NCBI RefSeq assembly: GCF_900119825.1
Contig: NZ_FPKR01000003.1
Location: 62,001 to 126,000, forward strand
Direction of reading: 5' to 3'
Origin: Chitinimonas taiwanensis DSM 18899
Lineage (GTDB): Bacteria > Pseudomonadota > Gammaproteobacteria > Burkholderiales > Chitinimonadaceae
Length of the DNA: 64,000 nt
Shown: piece by piece, positions 51,904 to 60,199 of the stretch
Layout: every line of letters begins with the position of its first letter
Position numbering within the stretch: the stretch's first letter is position 1
Translations under genes and position numbers: made by a program
Notes under the pieces: model-generated
Database searches by the model: none
Seen by the model: the letters and a program-made list of their open reading frames with translations, nothing else
Told to the model about the DNA's origin: nothing

Positions 51904-52785
51904 TCAGAGCGGCAGGAAGTGCCAGTAGTCGAGCACGATGGCGCCGAATAGCGCGGCACCGACCCAGTTATTGTCGAGGAAGGCGCGGAAGCACTTGGCG
52001 CGGTCGCGGCCGCGAATCTGCTGGTATTGCAGCGCGATCAGGATGGCGGCCACCAGCAGGCCCAGATACCAGAACAGGCCACGTTGCAGCTGCCAGCCGA
52101 TGGCGATCATGCCGGCCAGGAATAGGCCATGGCAGACCATCACCGCCTCGGCGTCGAAGCGGCCGAAGGTGATGGCACTGGTCTTGATGCCGATCTTCAG
52201 ATCATCGGGCTTGTCGGCCATTGCATACTCGGTATCGTAAGCCAGCACCCAGAACAGATTCGCGACCACCAGATACCAGGCCAGCGCCGGCACCTGGCCC
52301 TGGATGGCCGCGAAGGCCATCGGAATACCGAAGCTGAAGGCCACGCCCAGATAGGCCTGCGGCAGCGGCAGGAAGCGCTTGGTGAACGGGTAGCTGGCGG
52401 CCAGCAGCACGGCCGGCACCGACATCAGCAGGGTCAGCTGGTTCAGCGGCAGGATCAGCACAAAGGCAGCCAGTGCGAGGCCGCCGGCCAGCAGCAGCGC
52501 CTCCTTGGTTGATACCCGTCCGGCCGCCATCGGCCTGTCCTTGGTGCGTTCGACATGGCCGTCAAAGTCGCGGTCGGCATAGTCATTGATCACGCAGCCG
52601 GCCGAGCGCATCAGCACTGTGCCGAGCACGAAAATCCACAGGATCACCACATCGGGCCGCCCATAGCTGGCCACCCAGATGCCCCACAGCGTGGGCCAGA
52701 GCAGCAGCAGGATGCCGATGGGCTTGTCGAGGCGCATCAGTTTTTCGTATTGACCGAGGCGGTCCTTGAGCAGATTCCAGTTCAT
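51904..52785 (-). CDS. ubiA: 4-hydroxybenzoate octaprenyltransferase
   Basis: 293 residues, about nine helices. Mg-diphosphate motifs: NDYADRDFDGHVERTKDRP (about 70-90) and YDTEYAMADKPDDLKIG (about 190-206). Attaches the prenyl tail to 4-hydroxybenzoate. Its start overlaps the ubiC stop, so product of UbiC is made alongside. Together with ubiUVT on the other strand this is an almost complete branch toward anaerobic ubiquinone. Confidence 0.95.
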   Translation of the reverse strand: MNWNLLKDRLGQYEKLMRLDKPIGILLLLWPTLWGIWVASYGRPDVVILWIFVLGTVLMRSAGCVINDYADRDFDGHVERTKDRPMAAGRVSTKEALLLAGGLALAAFVLILPLNQLTLLMSVPAVLLAASYPFTKRFLPLPQAYLGVAFSFGIPMAFAAIQGQVPALAWYLVVANLFWVLAYDTEYAMADKPDDLKIGIKTSAITFGRFDAEAVMVCHGLFLAGMIAIGWQLQRGLFWYLGLLVAAILIALQYQQIRGRDRAKCFRAFLDNNWVGAALFGAIVLDYWHFLPL

Positions 52786-53324
52786 GGCTTGGCTTCCCTT
52801 ACGGCGGGCAGAAAGACTTCGGTGACCAGGATGCGTGCGCTGCCAAGCTCGAAACGCGAGCGGCGCGCCCACAGTGCGGCCGGCAGCGGGCCGACTGCGG
52901 ACTGCGCGGCGCGATAGAGCGCATGGCGGCGGTCGAGCTGGCGATAGGCGAGCTGGCTGCGGCGTATCTTGGGATTGGCAAACAGGGTGGCGCCGAGCGG
53001 CTTGACGCCCTGGCGGCGCAGGCCCTGGTAGCCATGGAACAACGCCTGGCGCGGCATGACCGAATGGGCGAACACCAGCGGTGTGTCGCCACTCATCAGC
53101 ACCACCTCGCGCACGATGGCCAGGTCGCGTCGACGCAGGCCCAGCGCACCCAGCTCATCGCCGTTTGGCCTGGCCCAGCGCTGGCGCAACAGGCGCACCT
53201 TGAAGGCGGGGAAGTGGGCAATCAGCCGGGCCGTCAGCGATCCAGGGTGCACGAGCCAGGGGTGCAGGGCGCGCGGGGCGAGGCAGGCGGGGTGGTTCCA
53301 GCGGTGGCTGGCGATATGCGGCAT
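52782..53324 (-). CDS. ubiC: chorismate lyase
   Basis: 180 residues. WLVHPGSLTARLIAHFPAFK, VRLLRQRWARPNGDE, VREVVLMSGDTPLVFAHSVM, and RRSRFELGSARILVTEVFLP match UbiC, which releases pyruvate from chorismate to give 4-hydroxybenzoate. Arg and Glu positions of the active site are present. First gene of ubiC-ubiA. Confidence 0.92.
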   Translation of the reverse strand: MPHIASHRWNHPACLAPRALHPWLVHPGSLTARLIAHFPAFKVRLLRQRWARPNGDELGALGLRRRDLAIVREVVLMSGDTPLVFAHSVMPRQALFHGYQGLRRQGVKPLGATLFANPKIRRSQLAYRQLDRRHALYRAAQSAVGPLPAALWARRSRFELGSARILVTEVFLPAVREAKP

Positions 53325-53425
53325 TGCGGTGTGAGCGGCAGGAAAGCGCGGATTATGCCAGAGCGCGCCGCGCCAATGCCGCGCGCGTCAATATGCGATG
53401 GGCTTGCGCGGATAGTGCCGGCTCG

Positions 53426-54190
53426 CTAGTCGCCCACCACTGGGCCGGCTGGCCTGAACGGCTGGCGCCAGCGCGCGGCGATGCGTTGGTACTCGCCGCT
53501 CTGATGCAGGCTACGCAGCCCCTGCTCAAACTGTTCGACCAGCTGGGCGCTATCGGGCCGCTTGGGCGCGAAGGACAGGAAGAGTTCGGCCTCGATCAAG
53601 GTGCCGACCGGCTTGATCGCCTGCGCCAGCTCGGGATGGCCGCGCATCAGGTGTTCGGCCACCGCCTCGTAGACCAGCGCATAGCTGACACGGCCGGCGG
53701 CCAGTTTGCGTAGCGCATCGATATCACGCAGGCCAGGGTCGCGCCGTATGCTCGGATCATTGTCGAACTCGGCGCCGTAGTCGTAGCCATTGGTGATGGC
53801 CACCCGCTGGCCGAGCAGATCGGCCGCGCCAAGCTGAGACTGCTGGTTGTGCCGCTCGGCAAAGATCAGGATGCGCGCGCGGAATAGCGGCGTGCTATGC
53901 CAGCGATACTGCTGTTCCAGGCGCGGGTTGCGCAGGGTGTTGAAGCAGGCCGCCAGCTTGTTCTGGCGCGTCAGGGTCATGCAGCGCGAATAGGGCAGGC
54001 TGCTCAATTGCAGCGGCAGCTTGGCCGCGCGGAAGGCCGCGCTGACGATGTCCACCGCGAAGCCGACCGGCTTGCCATCGGCCACGCCCGCATACGGATA
54101 CCAGTCGTCCTCGGCGCCGACCACGACCGCGTGGGCGGCCAGCGGCAGTGCACAGTACAGCAAGAGGATCAGGCGTCGCAGACATCTCAT
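53426..54190 (-). CDS. periplasmic solute-binding protein, family 3 (orphan)
   Basis: 254 residues from the ATG at 54190: signal peptide RLILLLYCALPLAAHA, then a type II periplasmic binding fold (EDDWYPYAGVADGKPVGFAV, DIVSAAFRAAKLPLQLSSLP, LLGQRVAITNGYDYG). No ABC permease or ATPase adjoins it, so it may be an orphan receptor or act with a distant transporter. Ligand not predictable. The longer upstream frame lacks a signal peptide and is rejected as the start. Confidence 0.8.
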   Translation of the reverse strand: MRCLRRLILLLYCALPLAAHAVVVGAEDDWYPYAGVADGKPVGFAVDIVSAAFRAAKLPLQLSSLPYSRCMTLTRQNKLAACFNTLRNPRLEQQYRWHSTPLFRARILIFAERHNQQSQLGAADLLGQRVAITNGYDYGAEFDNDPSIRRDPGLRDIDALRKLAAGRVSYALVYEAVAEHLMRGHPELAQAIKPVGTLIEAELFLSFAPKRPDSAQLVEQFEQGLRSLHQSGEYQRIAARWRQPFRPAGPVVGD

Positions 54191-54326
54191 TCCGCCAGCA
54201 TAAGGGCAAAGCTTGGCCGCACTCAATCTCGCCGTGCGCCAGCCTGCTGCACACCGGCTCGCGCGGAAAATACCTATGGTCATGCTAGGCCGGCGGCCAC
54301 TAAGCTCGCGGTCTGGAGGTAATGCC

Positions 54327-55052
54327 TTGTCTGTTTCCATTCATCCCGAACGGCGTAGCGAGTTATGGCATGGCGCACGCGATTCGCTGCCCATGCTGGT
54401 GGGCGCCGCGCCTTTCGGCCTGATCTTCGGCACGCTGGCGTCTAGCAGCGGCCTGTCGGCGCTCGGTGCGCTCGGCATGTCGCTATTCGTGTTTGCCGGT
54501 TCCTCGCAATTCATCGCACTGACCCTGTTGACCAGCGGTGCGGGTCTGGCGGTCATCGTGCTGACCACCTTTGTGGTCAATCTGCGCCATGCGCTCTACT
54601 CGGCCACTCTGCTGCCCCATGTCGCCTCGCTATCGCAGCGCTGGCGCATTCCGCTCGCCTTCTGGCTGACCGACGAGACCTTCGCGGTGGTTCAGCACCG
54701 TTATGGTCAGCAGGATGGCGCACCGTACAAGCACTGGTACTACCTGGGTTCCTGCCTCGCCATGTATGGCAACTGGTTTGCCTGGACGCTGGGCGGCGTG
54801 CTGCTCGGCAATAGCGTGGCCGGCCTCGATCAGCTGGGCTTGGAATTCGCCATGGCCGCCACCTTTACCGGCATTGTGGTGCCGATGCTGAAGAATCGCC
54901 CCATGGTGGCTGCGGCGCTGGCTGCCGCCGCAGTGGCATTGGCGGCGCGTGGTCTGCCTTACAAGCTTGGACTGATGCTGGCGGCGCTGGCTGGTGTGCT
55001 GGTGGGTTTATGGCTGGAAGGGCGCGCGGAGGGTGACGATGCCGCACGATGA
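54327..55052 (+). CDS. azlC: branched-chain amino acid exporter, large subunit (AzlC family)
   Basis: 241 residues from the TTG at 54327, chosen because GGAGG lies 7 bases before it; in the other frame ATG-CCT-TGT is not this protein. Membrane protein with [54 protein letters not shown], and [15 protein letters not shown] typical of AzlC. Works with AzlD, which it overlaps by 14 bp. Confidence 0.9.
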   Translation: MSVSIHPERRSELWHGARDSLPMLVGAAPFGLIFGTLASSSGLSALGALGMSLFVFAGSSQFIALTLLTSGAGLAVIVLTTFVVNLRHALYSATLLPHVASLSQRWRIPLAFWLTDETFAVVQHRYGQQDGAPYKHWYYLGSCLAMYGNWFAWTLGGVLLGNSVAGLDQLGLEFAMAATFTGIVVPMLKNRPMVAAALAAAAVALAARGLPYKLGLMLAALAGVLVGLWLEGRAEGDDAAR

Positions 55053-55365
55053 AATCCTGCTGATCGCCGGCATGACGCTGGTCACCTTCGGCATACGCTA
55101 TGCGTTCTATGCGCTGGGCGACAAGGTCAATTTCCCGCCCCTGGTCAAGCGCGCGCTGCGCTATGTGCCGGTGGCGGTGCTGACCGCGATCACCGTGCCC
55201 ATGGTGCTGCTGCCCGACGGCCAGCACTGGCAGCTGGACTGGCGCAATGCCTGGCTGCTCGGCGCCCTGGTCAGCGGCCTGATCGCCTGGCGCTTCCAGC
55301 ACCTCCTGGCCGCCATCGGAGGCGGCATGGCGGTGTTCTTCCTGTGGCGCTGGTTGCTCGGCTAG
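55039..55365 (+). CDS. azlD: branched-chain amino acid exporter, small subunit (AzlD family)
   Basis: 108 residues, three or four helices. [40 protein letters not shown], and [20 protein letters not shown] are typical of AzlD. A GGAGGG site within azlC sets the start at 55039. Convergent with the thioesterase gene. Confidence 0.9.
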   Translation: MPHDEILLIAGMTLVTFGIRYAFYALGDKVNFPPLVKRALRYVPVAVLTAITVPMVLLPDGQHWQLDWRNAWLLGALVSGLIAWRFQHLLAAIGGGMAVFFLWRWLLG

Positions 55366-55418
55366 GGCCGCGCAGCGCACTGCTTCCCTTATTCTATAAG
55401 TAGCGCCGGCCTGCCGGC

Positions 55419-55883
55419 CTAGGCGCCGTCGCTCGTCGCGGGCTTGAGCGCAATTTCGCTGAAGTCGGCCGTGCGTTCGAGGTCGGCGAAGATCGCCAGC
55501 AGGCGTTCGGGCGGCGCAGTCAGTTTGCGCGCGCGCAGGTCCAGCCAGGCGCCGCTGACCTCGTGGCGCGCGGCCAAGCGGCCGTCTTCCTTATAGATAT
55601 CGTGACGGATGCTGAAGCGGCTGCCATCGGTCGATAGCGCGGCCACCTGCACAGCAATCGTCAGCCGCTCGCTCATCTTCAGTTCCTTGAAGTACTCGGT
55701 GCTCTCCTTGAAGATCACCGGGCCGAAGGCATCGCGCTGGAATTGCTCGAAGCCGAAACCGGCCGCGCGCAGCCATTCGATACGCGCATGGGTGCAGAAG
55801 TCGGCATAGGCGCTATGGCGCACATGCTGGTTGGCGTCGCAGTCGGCCCAGCGGACCTCGAGGCTGTGACGAAAGGCGGTCAT
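55419..55883 (-). CDS. acyl-CoA thioesterase, 4HBT hotdog family
   Basis: 154 residues. The hotdog active-site loop SLEVRWADCDANQHVRHSAY carries the catalytic Asp (D-x-N-x-H), followed by the long helix ADFCTHARIEWLRAAGFG. Hydrolyses an acyl-CoA; chain or aryl preference unknown. The 241 bp upstream hold the promoter of the small membrane protein, including AT-rich TTTATATATT and the 10-bp palindrome CAAGCGCTTG at 55937-55946. Confidence 0.88.
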   Translation of the reverse strand: MTAFRHSLEVRWADCDANQHVRHSAYADFCTHARIEWLRAAGFGFEQFQRDAFGPVIFKESTEYFKELKMSERLTIAVQVAALSTDGSRFSIRHDIYKEDGRLAARHEVSGAWLDLRARKLTAPPERLLAIFADLERTADFSEIALKPATSDGA

Positions 55884-56124
55884 GCGGCGATCTCCATCAG
55901 AAAAATCCTATGCTAGATCAGAGTTTACGTAACAAGCAAGCGCTTGATTTATATATTCCTGCCGGCATTTTGTCCGTCCGCCGCGCATTTCATCGCGATA
56001 AATCGCATTCAGCGCCGTCTGGACCGCACTTGGTCGCATATCGGCTGCGGCCAGCGTCGCCAGTGCGCATCATGCACTCCAAGAAAACAGGGGAAACCAC
56101 CTTAACGTAATCCAGGAGCAGGAA

Positions 56125-56322
56125 ATGAAAACGTATCTGAATGACTTCTTCGAGCCGGTATTGGTATTCAGCATCGGCGCACTGTTTGTACTAGCCGTCG
56201 GCACCGCCTTCGTGGGTGAAGACCGTAGCGCACACAGCATCGGCCAGTTGGCCAGCCGTGGCGAACCGGCCGTGCTGCAGGTCGCCACCATCGAAATCGT
56301 TGCCGCGCGCCAGAAGGGCTGA
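56125..56322 (+). CDS. small single-span membrane protein
   Basis: 65 residues, with CAGGAGCAGGAA before the ATG. A helix at about residues 10-30 (PVLVFSIGALFVLAVGTAFV) is followed by a short charged segment and a tail. I recognise no family, but the ribosome site, membrane helix and codon use look real. Convergent with the radical SAM gene (8 bases apart). Confidence 0.65.
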   Translation: MKTYLNDFFEPVLVFSIGALFVLAVGTAFVGEDRSAHSIGQLASRGEPAVLQVATIEIVAARQKG

Positions 56323-56329
56323 GGCAGGA

Positions 56330-57388
56330 CTAGAACAGATCGAGCTGCCCTTGCAGTGCAGCAGCACTGAAGCGGCTGCCATCCAGCGCCCAGGTCGCCC
56401 CGGCTAAACCCAGCCGCTGCGTGGCCAGACGGAAGCGCCGGGCCAATAGCTCGGCAAACACGCCTTCTCCGCGCATTCTCGCGCCAAAGCGCGCATCGTA
56501 ATCCTGCCCGCCGCGGCATTGCCGCAACACGCTGAGCACATGCGCGCGTTTGAGCGGGTAGTGCGTGGCCAGCCAGTCCTCGAACAGGCTGGCCAGCTCC
56601 AAAGGCAGGCGTAGCAGTACATAGCCGGCCGATACCGCCCCCGCATCGCGGCTGGCCTGCAGAATCTTCTCCAATTCATGATCGTTCAGGGCAGGAATCA
56701 TCGGCGCCGTCAGCACGCCCACCGGCACGCCAGCCCGCGCCAGCGCTTCGATGCTCTGCAGGCGGCGCAGGGGCTGGCTGGCACGCGGTTCCATCTGCCG
56801 CGCCAGTTCGCGGTCCAGCGTCGTCACCGACACCATGACCTTGATCAGCCCTTGCTGCGCCATCTCGGCCAGCAGATCGATATCGCGCTCGATCAGTGCG
56901 TTCTTGGTCAGCACATAGGTCGGGTGACGGGTGGTCAGCAACACCTGCAGCAGGCCGCGCGTGAGCTGGAGTTCGCGCTCCAGCGGCTGGTAGCAGTCGG
57001 TATTGCTGCCCAGGCTGATCGGCTCGGGCTGGTAACCTGGCCTCGCCAGCTCGGTGCGCAGCAGTTCGACCGCATTCGGTTTGGCCACGATCTGGGTTTC
57101 GAAATCCAGTCCGGGCGAGAAGCCCAGATAAGCATGGCTTGGGCGCGCATAGCAGTAGATGCAGCCGTGCTCGCAGCCCTGGTAGGGGTTGATGGATTGC
57201 GAGAAGCGCAAATCAGGCGACTGATTGCGGCTGATGATGGACTTGGCCGGATGCAGCTGCACGATGGTGCGCGGCCTTGCGGTCGCCGCTTCCGCCGCCC
57301 AGCCGTCATCGATGGCGATGCGCTGTTCGGCGGCATAGCGGTTATCGGGTTGCAGGCCGGTGCCCCGGCCGTGAATGGCTTGGCTCAT
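56330..57388 (-). CDS. PA0069-family radical SAM protein
   Basis: 352 residues. The CxxxCxxC motif lies at GCEHGCIYCYARPSHAYLG, with SPDLRFSQSINPYQ before it and LGSNTDCYQPLERELQLTRG after, as in the PA0069/SplB-like family. It needs a 4Fe-4S cluster and SAM; the substrate is unknown (a DNA or nucleotide repair role has been suggested for relatives of SplB). An 8-8 bp inverted repeat (57407-57426) sits 19 bases upstream of the start. Confidence 0.85.
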   Translation of the reverse strand: MSQAIHGRGTGLQPDNRYAAEQRIAIDDGWAAEAATARPRTIVQLHPAKSIISRNQSPDLRFSQSINPYQGCEHGCIYCYARPSHAYLGFSPGLDFETQIVAKPNAVELLRTELARPGYQPEPISLGSNTDCYQPLERELQLTRGLLQVLLTTRHPTYVLTKNALIERDIDLLAEMAQQGLIKVMVSVTTLDRELARQMEPRASQPLRRLQSIEALARAGVPVGVLTAPMIPALNDHELEKILQASRDAGAVSAGYVLLRLPLELASLFEDWLATHYPLKRAHVLSVLRQCRGGQDYDARFGARMRGEGVFAELLARRFRLATQRLGLAGATWALDGSRFSAAALQGQLDLF

Positions 57389-57406
57389 GCAGCCATTCTA
57401 GCAGTG

Positions 57407-57426
57407 TGGTGAACGTTCGTTCACCA
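57407..57426. promoter_or_regulatory. inverted repeat at the promoter of the radical SAM gene
   Basis: TGGTGAAC-GTTC-GTTCACCA, perfect 8-bp arms around four bases, 19 bases upstream of the start codon at 57388. The inner GAAC-N4-GTTC equals the LexA/SOS box of Gram-positive bacteria and is also typical of TetR-type operators. It is not the CTGT-N8-ACAG box expected of a betaproteobacterial LexA. Confidence 0.6.
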
Positions 57427-57442
57427 TCCGTTCGGCGGCGTT

Positions 57443-58249
57443 TCACTCGTCCAGATTCTGGTGGCTATTGCTCGCGCCGTGCTTCCAATAGCTGGCGGCG
57501 CGCACCTGCTGCTTGGCCAGGCCGTGCTGCTCGATCAGCACGCGACGCACGGCCTGGATAGCATTCAGTTCCCCGGCTGCCCAGGCAAAGCCTTCGCCGG
57601 CCGGCAGCGTGAGCGCCGCCACGGCCTCGGCCAGCTGCATGCTGGCAGTTTGGCCGGCGCGGTGCAGCCAGTGGCAGCTCAGCTGGGCGGCACTGCTTAG
57701 CGCCGGCTGACAGCTGGCCTCGTCCACCTCCGCCACCACGATGGCCTGCGTGCCGGCGGGTAGCTCTTCCAGCCGACGCGCAATGGCGGGTAGGGCGCTA
57801 TCGTCGCCGACCAGTAGATGCCAGTCAAAAGCGGTCGGGATCACCATCGAGCCGCGTGGCCCGCCTATGCCCAGATAGTCGCCTGGCTGCGCCCGGCTGG
57901 CCCATTGGCAGGCCGGGCCATCGCCATGCAGCACGAATTCGATATCGAGCTCACCCGCCTGCGCGTCGTAGCGGCGCGGCGTGTAGTCGCGCGCAATTGG
58001 GCGCGGCAGGTCGGCGCTGAACTGCGGGCCGTTCGGCCCCAGCGTGGGCAGGATGGGGCGGCTGGCGCCCGGCTCGGGCAGAAAGACCTTGATGTGATCG
58101 TCGAAGCCGGCCGTGGTGAAGCCGGCCAATTCCTCGCCGGCCAGGGTCACGCATAGCAGCTGCGGCGTGATCAGCCGGGTGCGGCGCACCTGCAGCAGGC
58201 GCAGCACGAGTGGGTGGCGCAGGCGTTGTACGGTCAGTGCTGGCTTCAT
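57443..58249 (-). CDS. siderophore-interacting flavoprotein (YqjH/ViuB-like ferric reductase)
   Basis: 268 residues. FAD-binding ARDYTPRRYD (R-x-Y-T-x-R), DFVLHGDGPACQWASRAQPG, DYLGIGGPRGS, and an NAD(P)H lobe with WHLLVGDDSALPAIARRLEE, FAWAAGELNAIQAVRRVL. It reduces Fe(III)-siderophores in the cytoplasm. It overlaps the PadR gene by 4 bp; in E. coli the equivalent yqjH is controlled by YqjI. Confidence 0.9.
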   Translation of the reverse strand: MKPALTVQRLRHPLVLRLLQVRRTRLITPQLLCVTLAGEELAGFTTAGFDDHIKVFLPEPGASRPILPTLGPNGPQFSADLPRPIARDYTPRRYDAQAGELDIEFVLHGDGPACQWASRAQPGDYLGIGGPRGSMVIPTAFDWHLLVGDDSALPAIARRLEELPAGTQAIVVAEVDEASCQPALSSAAQLSCHWLHRAGQTASMQLAEAVAALTLPAGEGFAWAAGELNAIQAVRRVLIEQHGLAKQQVRAASYWKHGASNSHQNLDE

Positions 58250-58917
58250 AGGCTGGGTTCCGTCTGGGCGGGAGTTTCGATCTCGGCCGTGGCGCGGCGC
58301 AGGATGGCGGCGATGCGGCGTTGTTCAGCATGGTCGGCGCCATCACGTAGCAGCAGCGCCTGCTTGAGCGCCTGACGTGCGGCAACGAACTCTGCCAGCC
58401 AGTCGCCCGGCTGTGTCTCCTGCTCGTCCGCCATGGCGCGGCGCATCCAGTCCAATTTACGCGCCAGATGCTGGAGCTTGGCCAGCATCAGCGCCAGGCG
58501 CTCGCGATTGGCGTCCAGATGTGCCTGGCCGGCCTCGGTCAGCTGATAGGACTTTTTATTGCCGACCATTTCCACGCTGGCGAGGCCGATTTCTTCCAGA
58601 TAGGTGAGCGCCGGATAAACCACGCCCGGGCTGGGCGTGTAATAGCCATTCGAGCGCGTCTGCAAGGCCTTGATCAGCTCATACCCATGGCTGGGGCCAT
58701 CGGCCAGCAGACCGAGCAGCAGCAGTTGCAGATCATCAGCGCTGAATTTGCGCCCGCGGGTCAGGCCCTCATCGTCGCCAAAGCCGTCGCCATGTCGTCC
58801 GCCGCCACCGTGCCCACCGTGGCCGCGACCGTGTTGTTGCGCCATGGCCAGCAGGGCGGCCAGGCCGTGTCGCCCTGCGCCATGCCGCGCCGGGCCATGC
58901 GAAAAGAGTCCACGCAT
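58246..58917 (-). CDS. PadR-family regulator with His/Gly-rich N-terminus (YqjI-like)
   Basis: 223 residues. The N-terminal 50 residues are rich in His and Gly (HGRGHGGHGGGGRHGDGFGD), then a winged helix (LQLLLLGLLADGPSHGYELI, SPGVVYPALTYLEEIGLASV) and a C-terminal dimer helix. E. coli YqjI has the same layout and senses nickel/iron to control itself and yqjH. Here regulator and reductase are one operon, with three TCGTAAG repeats just upstream. Confidence 0.88.
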   Translation of the reverse strand: MRGLFSHGPARHGAGRHGLAALLAMAQQHGRGHGGHGGGGRHGDGFGDDEGLTRGRKFSADDLQLLLLGLLADGPSHGYELIKALQTRSNGYYTPSPGVVYPALTYLEEIGLASVEMVGNKKSYQLTEAGQAHLDANRERLALMLAKLQHLARKLDWMRRAMADEQETQPGDWLAEFVAARQALKQALLLRDGADHAEQRRIAAILRRATAEIETPAQTEPSL

Positions 58918-58930
58918 GATGCTACTCCTT

Positions 58931-58967
58931 TATATCGTAAGATATGTCGTAAGATATATATCGTAAG
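58931..58967. promoter_or_regulatory. triple TCGTAAG repeat, candidate operator of the PadR regulator
   Basis: TCGTAAG at 58935-58941, 58947-58953 and 58961-58967 within an ATAT-rich block starting 13 bases before the PadR start codon. ATATCGTAAGATAT and AAGATATATATCG also form overlapping dyads. Such AT-rich blocks stand out in this GC-rich DNA and resemble YqjI-type operators. Confidence 0.65.
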
Positions 58968-59053
58968 TAATAAAATCAAGTGCCGTTCATCGCTGCAGCG
59001 TGTGCGCAAAGTGTCGATAATCGTGGCCATCCCGTTCTGCTCTGGAAAACACC

Positions 59054-60190
59054 ATGCGCATCGTGCTGGCCCCCGATTCCTTCAAAGCCTCGCTGAGTGC
59101 CGAGGCCGCCGCGCAGGCCATGGCGGACGGCCTGCGCGCGGTATGGCCGCAGGCCGAGCTGCGTCTGCACCCGATGGCTGATGGCGGCGAGGGCACGCTG
59201 GCGGCCATCGCCGCGGCCCGGCCCGAGGCGCAATGGCGTAGTACGACGGTCAGCAATCTGGATGGTCGGCCCTGCCAGGCACGCTGGCTGCAGCTGCCGG
59301 ATGGGGTGGCCGTGCTTGAATCGGCGCAGATGCTCGGCCTGCCGCTCAGCCAGGGCTGCCCGGTCGAGCAGCGCAGCAGCCTGGGCCTGGGCCAGCAGCT
59401 GCTGGCCGTGCTGGCCGAGGGATGCACACGCATCCTGATCGGCCTGGGTGGCACCGGCAGCAATGACGGTGGCGCCGGCTTATTACAGGCGCTCGGTGCG
59501 CGCTTGCTCGATGCACAGGGCCAGCTGTTACCTGCCACGCCACAGGGCCTGGCCCGCTTGGCGCGGCTTGATCTGGATGAGTTAGATGCGCGCCTGGCTG
59601 GCGTGCAGTTGCTGGCCCTGGCCGATGTGGCCAGCCCCTTGAGCGGCCCGCATGGCGCCACGGCGGTGTTCGGCCCGCAGAAGGGGGTGAGTGCGGCGGC
59701 CGTGGCGGCGATCGATGCCAGCCTCGCGCACCTCGGGGAACTTGGCGACGCGAGCACAGGCCGGACCGATCGCGGGAGGGCAGGCAGTGGGGCGGCCGGT
59801 GGCTTGGGCTGGGCTTTGCGTGTGCTCGGTGCCCAGCTCGAACCAGGGGCCGAGCAGATTGCCGATCTGCAAGGTCTGGATGACAGCCTGCGTGGCGCCG
59901 ACTATCTGATCAGCGGGGAAGGGCGCTCCGATCTGCAGACCCCCTTGGGCAAGTTGCCCTGGCGTATGGCAGCCCGTGCGGCGCGCCAAGGTGTACCGGC
60001 GGTGCTGATGTCGGGCGCGATTGCCGCCGAAGCGCATGCGCAGTTGGCGACGCGCTTTTGCTGCTGCCTGAGCCTGGTGCAAGTTGAGGATGAAGACGAG
60101 ATCGAAGCTGCAAAACGCGAGGCGGCCGGCCGCCTGCGCGTGCTTGCGCAGGCTTGGGCTACGCAGCTGGCTAGCGGCGCGGCCAGGTAG
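59054..60190 (+). CDS. glycerate kinase (type II, GlxK/GarK family)
   Basis: 378 residues. IVLAPDSFKASLSAEAAAQA at the N-terminus, PMADGGEGTLAAI, IGLGGTGSNDGGAGLLQALG, and GEGRSDLQTPLGKLP are the family marks. Phosphorylates glycerate to 2-phosphoglycerate. No other glyoxylate or glycerate genes adjoin it. Convergent with the acyltransferase. Confidence 0.92.
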   Translation: MRIVLAPDSFKASLSAEAAAQAMADGLRAVWPQAELRLHPMADGGEGTLAAIAAARPEAQWRSTTVSNLDGRPCQARWLQLPDGVAVLESAQMLGLPLSQGCPVEQRSSLGLGQQLLAVLAEGCTRILIGLGGTGSNDGGAGLLQALGARLLDAQGQLLPATPQGLARLARLDLDELDARLAGVQLLALADVASPLSGPHGATAVFGPQKGVSAAAVAAIDASLAHLGELGDASTGRTDRGRAGSGAAGGLGWALRVLGAQLEPGAEQIADLQGLDDSLRGADYLISGEGRSDLQTPLGKLPWRMAARAARQGVPAVLMSGAIAAEAHAQLATRFCCCLSLVQVEDEDEIEAAKREAAGRLRVLAQAWATQLASGAAR

Positions 60191-60199
60191 ACGGCAGCG

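Noticed and set aside
55910-56110. 66-residue plus-strand frame before the small membrane protein
   Set aside because: No ribosome site, no family or domain character, and it covers the likely promoter of the gene at 56125.
57407-57426. Classical proteobacterial LexA box before the radical SAM gene
   Set aside because: The arms are TGGTGAAC/GTTCACCA, not CTGT-N8-ACAG, so it is reported only as an operator of unknown factor.
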